From: Spongilla lacustris
Lineage: Eukaryota; Porifera; Demospongiae; Spongillida; Spongillidae
DNA length: 64,000 bases
Direction: 5' to 3'
Assembly: GCA_949361645.1 (NCBI GenBank)
Contig: OX442425.1
Coordinates: 5,955,622-6,019,621 of the forward strand
Both the position numbers and the translations under genes were made by a program. The notes under the pieces are model-generated. The model was given only the letters and a program-made list of their open reading frames with translations, made no database searches and had not been told where the DNA came from. Positions 47,478-59,563 of the stretch are shown piece by piece (position 1 is the first letter of the stretch; every line of letters begins with the position of its first letter).

Positions 47478-47830
47478 GTGCATTCCATACTATGAATCAC
47501 ATCCAATATCAGACCTGCATGTACTGAGTCTCAGTGCAACATTTGAATGACCACTGGACCATCAAGCTTCAACCACGACGCTAACTCTTGCATGCATGTA
47601 TTTAGGTCATTTTGTAATTGTTATTAATACTGCATTTTGTGCAAGTATCCAAAGGCTACATGTACACAATCACTTTACACATTGTAACTGTGATTTCAAA
47701 GGTTATACGGATATGATTTTGTTTGTGTGTGCGAAATTGTCCTCCTGCCCGGGGTATTTTTGGTAGTGCAACAACCAGCAAGCTCACCCAAATTGTTAAT
47801 TTTGAACAGGGTAACAGTGGTTCTTGCCTT
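47238..47830. repeat. Dispersed repeat, second unit matching 24048-24640
   Basis: Begins ggttatattttcccctcaca like the first unit and includes a long GT array at 47391-47476 where the first unit has only an interrupted short one. Confidence 0.88.
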
Positions 47831-48174
47831 CACACAACCTAAATGGTATAAATGTATGATCCATGCCAGCTTTTAATTAATTTGATTCTCTGACTATTTT
47901 AATGAGATGAACCTACATGAGCAAGTTTGTCAATGGTGATCCAATGTACATGTACACGTAACAATCAAAACATAAGTCTTATACTTGGTGGGAGGGGTGG
48001 GGTTGGTGTAGTATACAAGCGAACACTGCAGGACATAGTCAGGTTGAACTTTACATTGGCAGGGTACTCCTTGTCAATCATTTGATTGCTGATTAATTTC
48101 GCCAAAATAATGGTTCATTTAGGATTTTATTGTGAATTATGCATGTACAATGCAATTAACATCCCTTCCTTACC

Positions 48175-49850
48175 AAGTACTCTCTTTCCCATATAAAACC
48201 CACTGCCAACTTTAATACTGGTCAGAAGGTTCCTGGGAGAAAGGTAATAGCTAAGAGGAGGGGTAATAAGGGCGTTAATGGGAAAGTGGAGGGCTGTGGA
48301 AAAGGGGAGGGGTAGTGGGTTAGGGGAGGGTAGTGCATTGCATAATCAAATTGTTATATTGATGGGAAAGGAAAGGAAAGGAAAGGGGAGGATAGTGGGA
48401 AAGGGGAAAAGGGAGGGTAGTGTGAAGGGGGAGGGATAGTGAGAAGGGGATGGGTATTGGAAAGGGGATGGTATTGGAAAGGGGAGGGGAGAAGAGGGGA
48501 GATGAGGGGAGTGGGTAAGCAGTAGATAAGGTGGGGTGGAGGTATTATGTAAGGGGAGGGGTAATTTGATAATGCAATGCACTTTTTAATGAAATCCTAG
48601 AACTGCAGGACCATAATGTCATTATAGATTAGAAAGTATAACATGTAGGACATCCAAAACACATTAATTAACATGCATCCATTTCAAAGTACACTCTTTC
48701 TCATACATAACTCACTACCAACTTTAATGTTGGTCAGAAGGTTCCTGGGAGAAAGGTAATAGCTAAGAGGAGGGGTAGGCGGTAGAGGGAAAGGTTGGTG
48801 GGAAAGGGATAGTAAGAAAGTCGAGGGTGCCACTCCTCTAACCCACCACCCCTCCCTACTCCTCCCCTTTCCTACTATCCTCCCCTTTCTTGGTTGTGGT
48901 AGAAATGTAGTGCTACAAGTTATAGGAGGGATAGTGCGTTAGGGAGAGGAGTGGGGTCTCCTACTTTTTATGCTTTCAATGTGCAATGACAGTATGGTTC
49001 CATCTTTTTAATTAAAATGTGCAATGCATAATTTCAAGAACAAATTAGCCCCGGCTCCCCATACACGCCACCTTAACTACCGCTTACCCAGTACTCACTT
49101 TCCCATACATAACCCACTACCAACTTTAATGTTGGTCAGAAGGTTCCTGGGAGGAAGGGTAATATCTAAGAGGAGGGGTAGTGGGAAATAAGAAGGCCGG
49201 TTAATGGGAAAGGAGAGGGGTAGTGGGGAAAGGAGGGTTGTTGGGAAACGGGTGGGTTAGTGGGAAAGTGGAATGTTAGTGGGAAAGGGGGGTAGCAGGA
49301 AAGGGGAGGGTAGTAGGAAAGAGGAGGGTTCGGAGAGGCGTAGTGGGTTAGTGGAGGGCTAGTGGGTTAAGGGAGGGCTAGTGGTTAGGGAAGGGAAAAG
49401 AAAGGGGAGGGGAGTGGGTAAGCGATAGGTAAGGTGAAGTGGAGGTATTAGATAAGGGGAGGTGTAATTTGTACTTGAAATTATGCAATGCACATTTTAA
49501 TTAATAAGAAATCCTAGCTAGTGCTGCAGAACCATAATGTCATTGTAGATTTGAAAGTATATGTGTTTTTGTAATACAAACATCAGTTAACTCCAAAAGT
49601 CCTTTCTTTCCCATACATAACCCACTACCAACTTTAATGTTGGTCAGAAGGATCCTGGGAGAAGGGTAATAGCTAAGAGGAGGGGTAGTGGGAAATAAGA
49701 GGGTTAATTGGAAAGGGAGGTTTAGTGGGAAAGGAGAGGGTAGTAGAAAAGGGGACGGTAGTGGGATAGGGGAGGGTAATAGGAAAGGGGAGGATAGTGG
49801 GAAAGGGGAGCGTAGTGGGAAAGGGAAGTGGTTGTGGCATCACTTACTTT
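48175..49850. repeat. Four tandem 0.4-0.5 kb units with G-rich tails
   Basis: The landmark aactttaatgttggtcagaa (first copy aatactggtcag) recurs near 48209, 48720, 49126 and 49636, and once near 24600. Each is followed by ggttcctgggagaaaggtaa, then gggaaaggggaggg repeats. G tracts are frequent enough that four-stranded structure is possible. Confidence 0.85.
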
Positions 49851-50093
49851 TCCTTCTTCCCCTCCTCCAAAGATGTTTCATTTGCTTGATTCTTTTTACT
49901 ACTATACTCAGAATTCTTGAAAGTGCTTTTACAATGTTAATATGCAGTATAATCTTATGGGAATTGGGGCGAAGAGGCCCAGAACATCTTCCTCCATTCT
50001 GAATCTCCATGCAGTGCCCAAGGCTAAGTTTATGTCTTATCTTTAAAGAATTAAGGTTAAAAATATCTCATTATAGAGGTCAGTAGTTAGGGC

Positions 50094-51070
50094 AATCCTG
50101 TATTCCAGCTTAACTTCATTAATTTACTGAGAGTTGAACTGTAGGCCTAAATGCAACTCCTAGGTGTTTAGTCGAACAATATGTACTAAATAATACTGCT
50201 GCTGTGATTTCCATGCATGCTTTTATTGCTGTTGTTAATAATAATTATTTTTCAAAGGTTAGGGTCAACCTGCACCTTCAGCCTTCCTGGCTTCAACTGC
50301 TGGCACCTCTGATACATTGAAGAGCATGCTACCTGCATTTCTACACAATGCCTCCATTCCTGATGTTGAATCTGAACTTTCCATCTGGTCCAAAGGAAAG
50401 AACACAGTCCCACCTGCACCTCCTGATTCTTGTTCTCAAAAAGCTTGGGATCTACTCAAAATGCAGTTGGTAGCTCAAGGTCTGCTAAACAATGCTGATA
50501 GTCCCTCTTCCCATGCCCATCTTCTTGCAGCTTCATCCACACCAGAGTCAGGAAAATGGCTAAATGCATTCCCTACACCCTCCATAGGCCTGAGAATTGA
50601 TAACTCAACCATCCGAATTGCAGTTGGACTCAGACTTGTGCCTTGTGCCATTCTTACACTTGCCGCCATTGTGGTTCTCACATGAATGACCTTGCCACCT
50701 CAGCTGTAGATGGAGTGAAGGTTGCTACTCCAGGCATTCTAGTTTAATGAGATTATCCACAGAGCTCTGTCAGCTGCAAAAATACCTGCTCGTTTGGAGC
50801 CTTCTGGAGTAGCTAGATAAGATGGTAAAAGGCAAGATGGTATTTCAATGGTTCCCTGGAAAGAGGGGAAACTCCTTCTGTGGGATGCAACATGCAGAAA
50901 CCTTGGCACCATCACATCTCTCCACTGCTGAAAGAGGGCCAGGTTTGGTGCAGCAGAGGTGGAATCCCAAAAGAGGAAGAAGTATTCCTCTATTGGAGCT
51001 AAGTACTTCTTTGTTCCCATAGCATGTAAGTCTCTTGGTGAAATGTTGTCCTTTCTAAAGGACCTTGGCC
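50094..51070 (+). pseudogene. Non-LTR C-terminal fragment, tandem copy 1
   Basis: The frame 50317-50685 reads QKAWDLLKMQLVAQGLLNN, WLNAFPTPSIGLRIDNSTIR and, after a shift, CRHCGSHMNDLAT. It then continues [16 protein letters not shown] and SLGEMLSFLKDLGHH through several shifts. Same family as 14.5 and 24.8 kb. Confidence 0.75.
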
Positions 51071-51075
51071 ATCAA

Positions 51076-51985
51076 TCCTGTATTCCAGCTTAACTTCAGT
51101 AATTAAGAGTTGAACGGTAGGCCTAAATGCAACTCCTAGGTGTTTAGTCGAACAATACAATAATACTGCTGCTGTGTTTTCCGTGCATGCTTGAATTGCT
51201 GTTGTTAATAATAATAATAATAATTTTTCAAAGGTTAGGGTCAACCTGCACCTTCAGCCTTCCTGGCTTCAACTGCTGGCACCACTGATACATTGAAGAG
51301 CATGCTACCTGCATTTCTACACAATGCCTCCATCCCTGATGTTGAGTCTGAACTTTCCATCTGGTCCAAAGGAAACAACACAGCCCCACCATCTGTACCT
51401 ATATCCTCAATAGGCCTGAGAATTTGATAACTCCACCATCTGAATTGCAGTTGGACTCAGACTTGGTGTTCCCTTGTGCCATTCACACACTTTCCACCAT
51501 TGTGGTTCTCACATGAATGACCTTGCCACCTCAGCTGTAGATGGAGTGAAGGTTGCTACTCCAGGCATTCTAGTTTAAATGACATCATCCACCGAGCACT
51601 GTCAGCTGCAAAAATACCTGCTCGTTTGGAGCCTTCAGGAGTAGCTAGATCGGATGGTAAAAGGCCAGATGGTATTTCAATGGTTCCCTGGAAGAGGGAA
51701 AACTACTTCTGTGGGATGCTACATGCAGAGACACCTTGGCACCATCACATCTCTCCACTGCTGAAAGAGGGCCAGGTTTGGTGCAGCAGAGGTGGAATCC
51801 CAAAAGAGGAAGAAGTATTCCTCTCTTGGAGCTAAGTACTTCTTTGTTCCCATAGCATGTGAGTCTCTTGGTGAAATGTTGTACTTTCTTAAGGACCTTG
51901 GCCATCATCTGCACCAAATACTGGAGCTTACCAGTTCCTACTCCAGGGCAATCCAGAGAGGAAATTCCAGATGGCTTATATGACT
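51076..51985 (+). pseudogene. Non-LTR C-terminal fragment, tandem copy 2
   Basis: Starts with the same leader as copy 1 (tcctgtattccagcttaact), so about 0.98 kb has been duplicated head to tail. It has a deletion in the upstream coding part and again ends at SLGEMLYFLKDLGHHLH. Confidence 0.75.
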
Positions 51986-52099
51986 TTAGTTCTGTGTGTG
52001 AGTGATCAAGCGCATTGGTATGAGTATATGTTAGGTTGTGTTGTTGCTTTTAGTTTATAGTGTACTTAAACGTACGGAGCATCGGGAGCTGAAGCATGC

Positions 52100-52275
52100 A
52101 ACACTTTCTCCTTTATTGCTTTCCGGGTTGCCATCATGACAAACAAATCAAAGTCAATGATACTGTCCAACTTATATGGCAAACTCAGTATCCTCCTTGT
52201 CAGGTCTAATGCGAGAGCCATAATGATGAGATCCCTGATGCCGGCTGCTGGAGGTTTCTCGGAGAACATTTTAAA
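52100..52275 (+). pseudogene. Extreme C-terminal fragment of the third non-LTR family
   Basis: In one frame NLYGKLSILLVRSNARAIMM, matching the ends at 15951 and 34190. Confidence 0.6.
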
Positions 52276-52851
52276 AATAATAACAATAATGTATAAGTGG
52301 TAGGTATCTTACATAAGAAATATATGTACATGTATAATGGTTGTGTGTTTCTTATAGTACTGATATTTTATTGTATGTATTGTGAATATCTCAAAGTAGA
52401 AATAACACTTATGTTATTTGTAATTATTTTAATATTTTTAAAAAAGTTTTTCAAATATTCTATATCTGTCCTTCCGTATAAATCTTTTGTTGCACATTGT
52501 AAGTTCATTGTCAGTCATAAAAAGGTCTTTAACTGCATGTTATATTGATTAACTCAGTAACACTGAACCATTAAAGAATTCACAGAGACTAAAAAAAAAA
52601 ACTTTGAATACAGGGCAACTTGTATTTATGGCTACCCACATGTATATATGTTAGTTTAGAAGTTCTATTGATTTGGGTTATTCTAAAGGTTGTTATTTGA
52701 CTGGACATTGTACTCAAGATAGTTCTTAACTAATACATGCTGAAAAAATAATGGAAAGCAAAGCAATTTGAACAGTACAAAAAAACATCCTTTAATTAAA
52801 AAAATTATTATACATGTACATATATATGCAGAACTGCAAAATGCATGTTGG

Positions 52852-55800
52852 TCATAATTCTTTGTATTCAATAAGGTATGATGGATAAGCCTTTTCATTG
52901 TCATAGGCCATGAACACTTGGGAACCTCCAGTTGATCCTGTCACTGTATCATACTTCAACTGTTCCAGCTGTAGCTTCCCACCTGTCCTTCCAGGTTTAG
53001 GAGGTGGAACTCGAAGAGAAGAATTTGGAGCACAGTCATAACTTTCTCCTGTCAAGACCTTCACCAGAAACATCTCTTTCTTTCCTGTATTGGCATTGAT
53101 ATGGGCATAAGAGTTGGAATAGCTAGCTTTCACTGCAAAGTAGTTTGCCTTTCCCCACATCCCTTCTGCGCTATATCTCATGTCAAAGCCATCTTCACCT
53201 TCATAGATCAGTCTTGGTTCATTAGTACGGGTACCATGGAACAGCTCCTTCTCATTCACAAGCCCTTCATTTTTGACATCAAGTCTCTTTCTGTGCTGAA
53301 AGTACCTTTCCCACAGCCACTTATTCTGTATTCGTCGGATTGAGCTGAGTGTGCATACGGTTTGAGGCATAGTCTGCTGGAACAATTGAGTCACATGGCT
53401 CCATTCTGTGGATCCTGCAGACAGGGTGAAGAGCTCTGTGGTCTTTATTTGTGGTTGCCATTCGGTTGGAAATGTTAGAACACAACTGCCGCTTAAAGAC
53501 TGTGGTATATCATTACTGACACTAGCAGTGTCTAACATTTGTAGTATACTAGTCTTGGAACTTTCTAGATTCGCTTTAAACCCCCTGAGCAATATTGTAT
53601 TAATTACATCATCTTCTGGGCAGTCATCACTTGACTCAGTAGTTTGACAGGGGTTCTCAATAACTTGTGTAGGTGTCAATGGTGGAGGTGCAGGGGTGAC
53701 AGGAGTATGCTGGATTGGTCTCTGTTTCATTGTTTTGGTGTTGGTTTGAGTCATGGTATTGAAATCTATGAGGTAGATGTATTGCCCTATGGTTTGGAAG
53801 TGGCTACCAGATGGATTGTTGGCATATTCAGATGACAGTGCTGTACTAGTAACACTGGAGTACTGAACAAATAAACCATTGTCATCCAGCCACTCCCAGA
53901 CATCTGGTGACATAGGTACTATGGACATTTCTGGTTTAAAGTTATCATTTGATGTCAAATCAGTGTGTGTTTCATTTGAACCTTGTGTTGCAGACCTGCT
54001 TTCTGAAATGTTTTTTGTTGAACCGTCATTATATTTGCTGCGACGTTTGTTGAACAGTGAAAAAACTGGATGTTCTGGAAGGCATTGTGTACATTTGTGC
54101 AGTGTTGACATGAAAACATTAACTGTTGAAGCATTATCAGGCAGGACACATCTTACTTTCTGGTTAAATACATGTGTACTAGGATGTCCTTTGCAATAAT
54201 CATTGAGTACTTTAAATAAAGCTTTTGCAAATTCGTTTGGTGGAATATCTGTACCAAAAATGGAAAAGGAGATGCTCTCAATTTTCTCTGCTTCTGCCAA
54301 GATGAAAATGTTAACAAAGGTTCTATGAACCTCTCTTTTACTGTGCTTACTCCCAAGCCTCCAATGGGGCCAAACAGCATGGATCAACTTGTGACAAAGC
54401 AGGCTCCCACCACCAAAACAAACTGCCTCCCCTGGCTTTAGTTTGCCATGGTTTTTGATATAGTTGTCACAGTCCGATTGGATTGAGGGCCCACCAGCAT
54501 CAGCAATGAGCTTTGCTACACCATCTGTGTGCTGCAAGTGCTCGTTAGCATTATTCACAATTGCATAAACACATTCATTTACAATGCTGCCTCGAACAAC
54601 TTCAAACTTGATGCAATGTGATAATGGAGTAGGTTGTATGAACAATGAATTTTCTACGATTGTGTTGGCTTTCCTATATCCACGTGAACAATAAACAAAT
54701 AGCTCATCCTGGATAGTTTTGCAAAACTGTACAAATTCACTGCTTTCTATGACTGGAACATGTTGTGGATTAACAAGCAAGATCATTTGATCAATATCAT
54801 TGCACATCAGTGTCTGAAGCTGTTGTAAATCATTCATAACATTTTGAATTGCAGCTAGGTTACCAATAAGTGTAAGATCACATTTAGGGAACTTAGGGGC
54901 AACCACTTTTACATTGTGTGCACCTATAATGTCATTAAGTTTGGTACTGTACTTTGTTGATGCTAAAATGAGTCCCATTATTGGATCACTGAGAGTAAAA
55001 ATTGATTTTTGATTTTCCAAATAGAATAGGATTAGTTCCCTTGCTTTTCTTATATCATCATCTGAAACCTGAATTGGAGCAACTATTGTCATGGTGTTGG
55101 AGGCCTCATCTATCTCCACTTCAATGGCTAAGGAATGGATATTGATTTCATTATCCTTTAGTCCCTTGGCAATTACTGTTGCTCCTTGTTGAGGCAGCAT
55201 TAGCAGCTTTCCTTTAATGCAGCTTCCACAGTCTTGTGTGAGAATCAAATTTTTGAGGACATCTACACATTTAGCATCACCCCACAAGTGAAATGTTACA
55301 AAGGTAGTGCCAGCCACATTTGGGTTGCTATGTTTTTGAACAAACTGAAGCATAACATCCTCATGAGCTTCTTGTTGGATCTTTAACTGCTGCCAGCGTT
55401 TAAACCACATCTTAACATATCTAGTATCAACTTTAACATCAAATGAAGCTTCACTGTAGTGTGTTTCAATATAACACTTCACCTTTTCCATCACACCATC
55501 AACACCATTAACTGTCCCTTTCAGTGTTACTTTGCAATCGTTACTTTGATCTTTTAGTACAGAGAATGCCACCAAATTTCTCTGTACTGCTGGTTTGAGT
55601 TTTTCATTTGCTTCAAGATACAGGGCTTGAAAATGAGAAATAGATATAGTTTTTGTTACAACGAGGCTAGATTTGATAGTATCTTCAATTTCTCTTAAGC
55701 AGCCATCCCCCTCACCCTTGGTCAAACTATATATAGTTATAAATGTAGACCCCTCAGTTTTAGTTACAATTCTGGCTCTATACTTTTTCTTCAACCCACA

Positions 55801-56619
55801 TACAATATCTTGTACAATTGGTATTGCTTCCTTTGCCACTGTGCCCTGGCATGAGTAGGAACAGAGCAGCTGTATATAGGGGAACAAAAACTCAACATTT
55901 GTAATATGGAATTATTAACTCACTTGCATATGACTACAAATAGTGTGAAAGTCTGCAGCAGACTGGCTAAAGATAGCAATATCAAGTTGGCCCCCACCAC
56001 AGTCCTTCACAAAATAGTCAAACTGCAGTTTGCAGCTCAATGGAATAAGAACAAACCTCTCAATTTGACTTTTGAATTCAGAATTATCCATGTATTGATA
56101 TGTGAACATCTGATACTGCAAATTGGTTAAAAATTCATTTTTCACAATTTCCTGTGATGCAGCAATGTTATTTTGCTTTCCAACAAACATGATTTCATTC
56201 TTTGTTAGAGAAATTTTTGTAGGCAAAGAAGAGGTGAATGAACACCGTTCCTCAGTGGTCATAGACCTAAGGCGTGAAACAACTATGTATCTGTGATGTT
56301 GTGGCCAATTTGAAGGAACACAATGGTGATAGTTTCTGTCTGTACTATAGTGTACATCAAGCTTGTATCCAGCTGCTATAATGGTCCTATTCAATTTAGC
56401 TGCAGTTCTCTTTGCAGCTTCTGGAGATGAGCATGTAATATAGGCATGCACAGCACAGTGTCCTGCCACATCCATGTGCACTGATATGTCAATGATGTCT
56501 GAATTTTCAATAGCCTGACTACACGCATGTTGGCGTATCTGCTCCTCTGTGACATCAGGAGGCAGTCCTTCTCTGATGAAGATGCTCAAAGGGTTGGGTA
56601 CTGATAGAACCGAACTCAT
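52852..56619 (-). CDS. PARP14-like mono-ADP-ribosyltransferase, copy 2, two exons
   Basis: Exons 56619-55924 and 55869-52852, phase 0, GT/AG; 1237 residues. Exon 1 (1-232) is the RRM-like module (LSIFIREGLPPDVTEEQ). Exon 2 matches the last exon of copy 1 in order: KH-like repeats (LLCSYSCQGTVAKEA), macro domain (AIVNNANEHLQHTDGVAKLI), a linker longer than in copy 1 (about 30 residues), WWE (VWEWLDDNG) and the PARP catalytic domain with LFHGT, NYFAVKAS and SQVFMAY. It lacks the two middle exons of copy 1. The catalytic domain is almost unchanged between copies while the linker before WWE differs strongly. Both genes lie on the same strand about 22 kb apart. Confidence 0.93.
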
Positions 56620-56655
56620 TGCAGGTAATTAAAGTACTGTGATGGAGCTGTAGAT

Positions 56656-56694
56656 GGGGGGGGGGGGGGGGGGGGGGGGGGGGGAGACACTGTA
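56656..56694. repeat. 39-base G run upstream of PARP copy 2
   Basis: A pure G homopolymer starting 37 bases before (5' of) the PARP start codon, so it would fall in the 5' leader or core promoter. Confidence 0.95.
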
Positions 56695-56699
56695 CATAG

Positions 56700-57986
56700 G
56701 TACATACATGTATACCGGTATACATGAATAGAGTGTTGCCAAAATGGTATAAGGAAGTATCTAGCTATCTTAGCCTCGACTGTACCTTTAGAAAGGGCTT
56801 GCTCCACGGCAAAGAAACCATGCATGAAGTCACCTACTCGACTGGCTGGATAAATACATTTTTTTGGGCATAATATCATATGCAGGAAAAGAATGTAAGA
56901 GAGGATTAAATCACTGCATGATTGAACATTAATTATATGCTTTCCAATCACATAATGATTCCAAAATGATTTTATGATCGTTTTGTAATTTTGCCACTAT
57001 GCAAGTAGCCCGAAAAAAGACTAGTATTTAACGATATTATCTCCATAACCGTGAACTCTTCCGTGACAATATTTAAGGAAATAATACATGTATAATATGG
57101 TGAAAAAGAGGTACTTATTATAAGCGCTCGCGGTTCAGTATACACTTACACGGGCAGCTGATTTTTATTTTGATGCATGGGAGCACTCCATACATGTATA
57201 TGTACGCAGCACCGCAGCGGAATTCGAATGTATGTGTGTGGCCCAACACTAGTTGCATCTGCTGAATGACTTTTCGTTTCGTCTTTCTCCGTCTATACTT
57301 CCGTATATTCCATTTACGTTTGACCAAAAAAATATCGCGATATATCGCGGCAGCCCTGCATACCAGTCCTGGTACCGGGGTATTTCAGGCCTGATAAATT
57401 CTCCCTGGTCCTGGCGCCCGGGTCAAAACAACCCTGACATTGTTCACAACCCTGGAACAGGTTGAGGTTGTGTAATCAATTGTTTAAGCACGTATCATAT
57501 ACTTGGAACCAAATGAAATGGTTATGGGTTGTTAGATACACAAACTTCTAAATAACGCACACGTTATGGTCCAAAACAATATGGCCGCTAATGTTTTGAT
57601 CCTTCCCGGGATGACACGGCAAGGAGAGACGGGCATCCTTTGCACCGCGGAGTACATCGCGGCCGGGGTACGTTTCTGTAGCTTTGAAGGCCTAAAACCT
57701 TCCGCTGCTCTTACAGCAAGGCCTTACAAGTTTCGGCCCAAACAGATAAGGAGTTATACAACGTGGCAAAATAGTGAAACGTCGCAAGGATACTAACGCG
57801 GCTGGGTGGAATGCAATGCCAATGGGCATATGCCATATATAAATAAATATATATATATATATATATATGGTTTTTCGTACCCACATTTTAAGTACATATG
57901 TATATACACTCACTTTCGATCAACGCGAGATGTAACTGTCGACTAACTTCTCCGCCCTGACTCCATGATTCGTGCAATCAATAGAG
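56700..57986. other. Intergenic, one weak candidate exon
   Basis: A frame at 57566-57666 (MAANVLILPGMTRQ, then CTAEYIAAG) ends near a possible GTACGT donor. I cannot name it. Otherwise AT-rich, with a short TA array near 57845. Confidence 0.35.
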
Positions 57987-58791
57987 CTTATTCGACCGCA
58001 ATATGAATATATATGTCACACGCTCGTCCTGGACTATTGTACATCACGCGACAACTCCAGTTCAATACATCACGCGACACGAAGTTCTCTAAAGGCAAGT
58101 GAGTTCAGGAACCATCAGCGATCACTTTTCAAGGCCAAAAACTTTAATACACGGTTGGTTCCGTTTATTTGGTGATCCGCGTGGTACGAGGTTATAGTCT
58201 GCCGTCCCTGTATTGAAAACAATCTTGTAATCCCTCTGGCCCTCCGTGAAAAGGGGAAAAAGGAACACCAGCGATATAAATAAGCTCTCTATCATACCGT
58301 GGGTGTAAAAGGACTGATTTGACTTCACCTCGTTTTTTTTCATTTAATATAGCATAATCAAGACAAGGTAATTTAATGGCTTCTACTGTGAGCCATTTTG
58401 TGTAAAGACAGAGCAAGAAACGGTAGCGCCAAGCGTAGTGGTGTCTGGTGGGTGTATTGAGATATAAAGCATGATAACACGATGTAGGGTTGTTGAGATT
58501 CATCGCCTCAATTGCGGAGTTTGAGCTGTCATGATTTACACAGCCCTTGTGATATGCCTCGGAGACAACACTTTGTGGGCCGGCCAAACGTCTCTTGAAG
58601 TACTGGATGGGTCTGTGGTTACCCCTAGCATACCAAGCTTCTCATTATAGCGTAACTTTCCCACCGTATCAAGCTGCTTAAACGAATCCGACAGTTCAAC
58701 CATATTCGTGTATCTCATTAACGGCGACGCCTTTCCAATTATGTCACATGCATGTCACACAATAATATATTCATGTTTGCGGTTGAATAAG
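57987..58791 (-). mobile_element. 805-bp transposon-like element, copy B
   Basis: Same ends as copy A (cttattcgaccgcaa and complement, one change on the right). On the minus strand it encodes LDTVGKLRYNEKLGMLGV, then a 131-codon frame with KGCVNHDSSNSA, WLTVEAIKLPCLDYA and GVPFSPFHGGPEGL. It is less broken than copy A but still needs a frame change. It ends 17 bases before the Tigger element. Confidence 0.8.
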
Positions 58792-59563
58792 GCACGGCCG
58801 TTTCAATACAGTAGCTGCTCGCTCATAGAGAAAAGTCACACCTCAAACATGGAGAAAATAAGGCATATTCATCCACCAATTAGAGGGCAGTTGAGTAAAC
58901 TTTTGGTACCAGGTGGGGGGAGGGCCTTTCAACCCTAATCTTATTCACTGTGTGCATTGGTTTAGACTGTCTTACCTGAAATTAGCTAATAAGGGAACAA
59001 CATCCTGTTCTTGTGTAAGCCAGCAAACTGAACCTGTAGGTGGGGCACAGTGACAGTTGCAAACTAACAGCTTTAAAAACAAGTACCATAGTAGTTGCAA
59101 TGGTGGAAAACAGCTGCACTCCAGCTTGTTGGAGATGGTATTGGCTAGCCCGGCCCCCTTCCCTGCACATGTGTATGAGATTTGATGATGCAGGTAAATT
59201 AACGAATGCCACTAAAAATGTGAAAGTTCTAACCTGTTTGTCGTCCAAAGTTCCAGACTGTCACATAACCTTGCATGCCACTATTACACCCAAAGGGCAC
59301 ACTCACACACACACTCAAAATGCCATTCACATCACACTCAAATATTATAGGCTGGGTACTAGGTGATATTAAATTACAAGGACAAAACACTGCAATCAAG
59401 CACCTAGTGTGTATCTGGCTGGCATAACATGATCACGTGATTGTGTATTTAATAATGATAAAAAATGTACATCAAATAAAAAACATACACTTGCAAAACT
59501 GAAAGAAATGGGAAGAACCCTCAATTGCATTACACACAGCATGTGACACATTGCATGGTGTTG

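Noticed and set aside
59040..59366. Frames of 60-108 codons present in both Tigger arms
   Set aside because: They occur identically in both mirrored arms outside the transposase and match no motif. Being duplicated does not make them genes.
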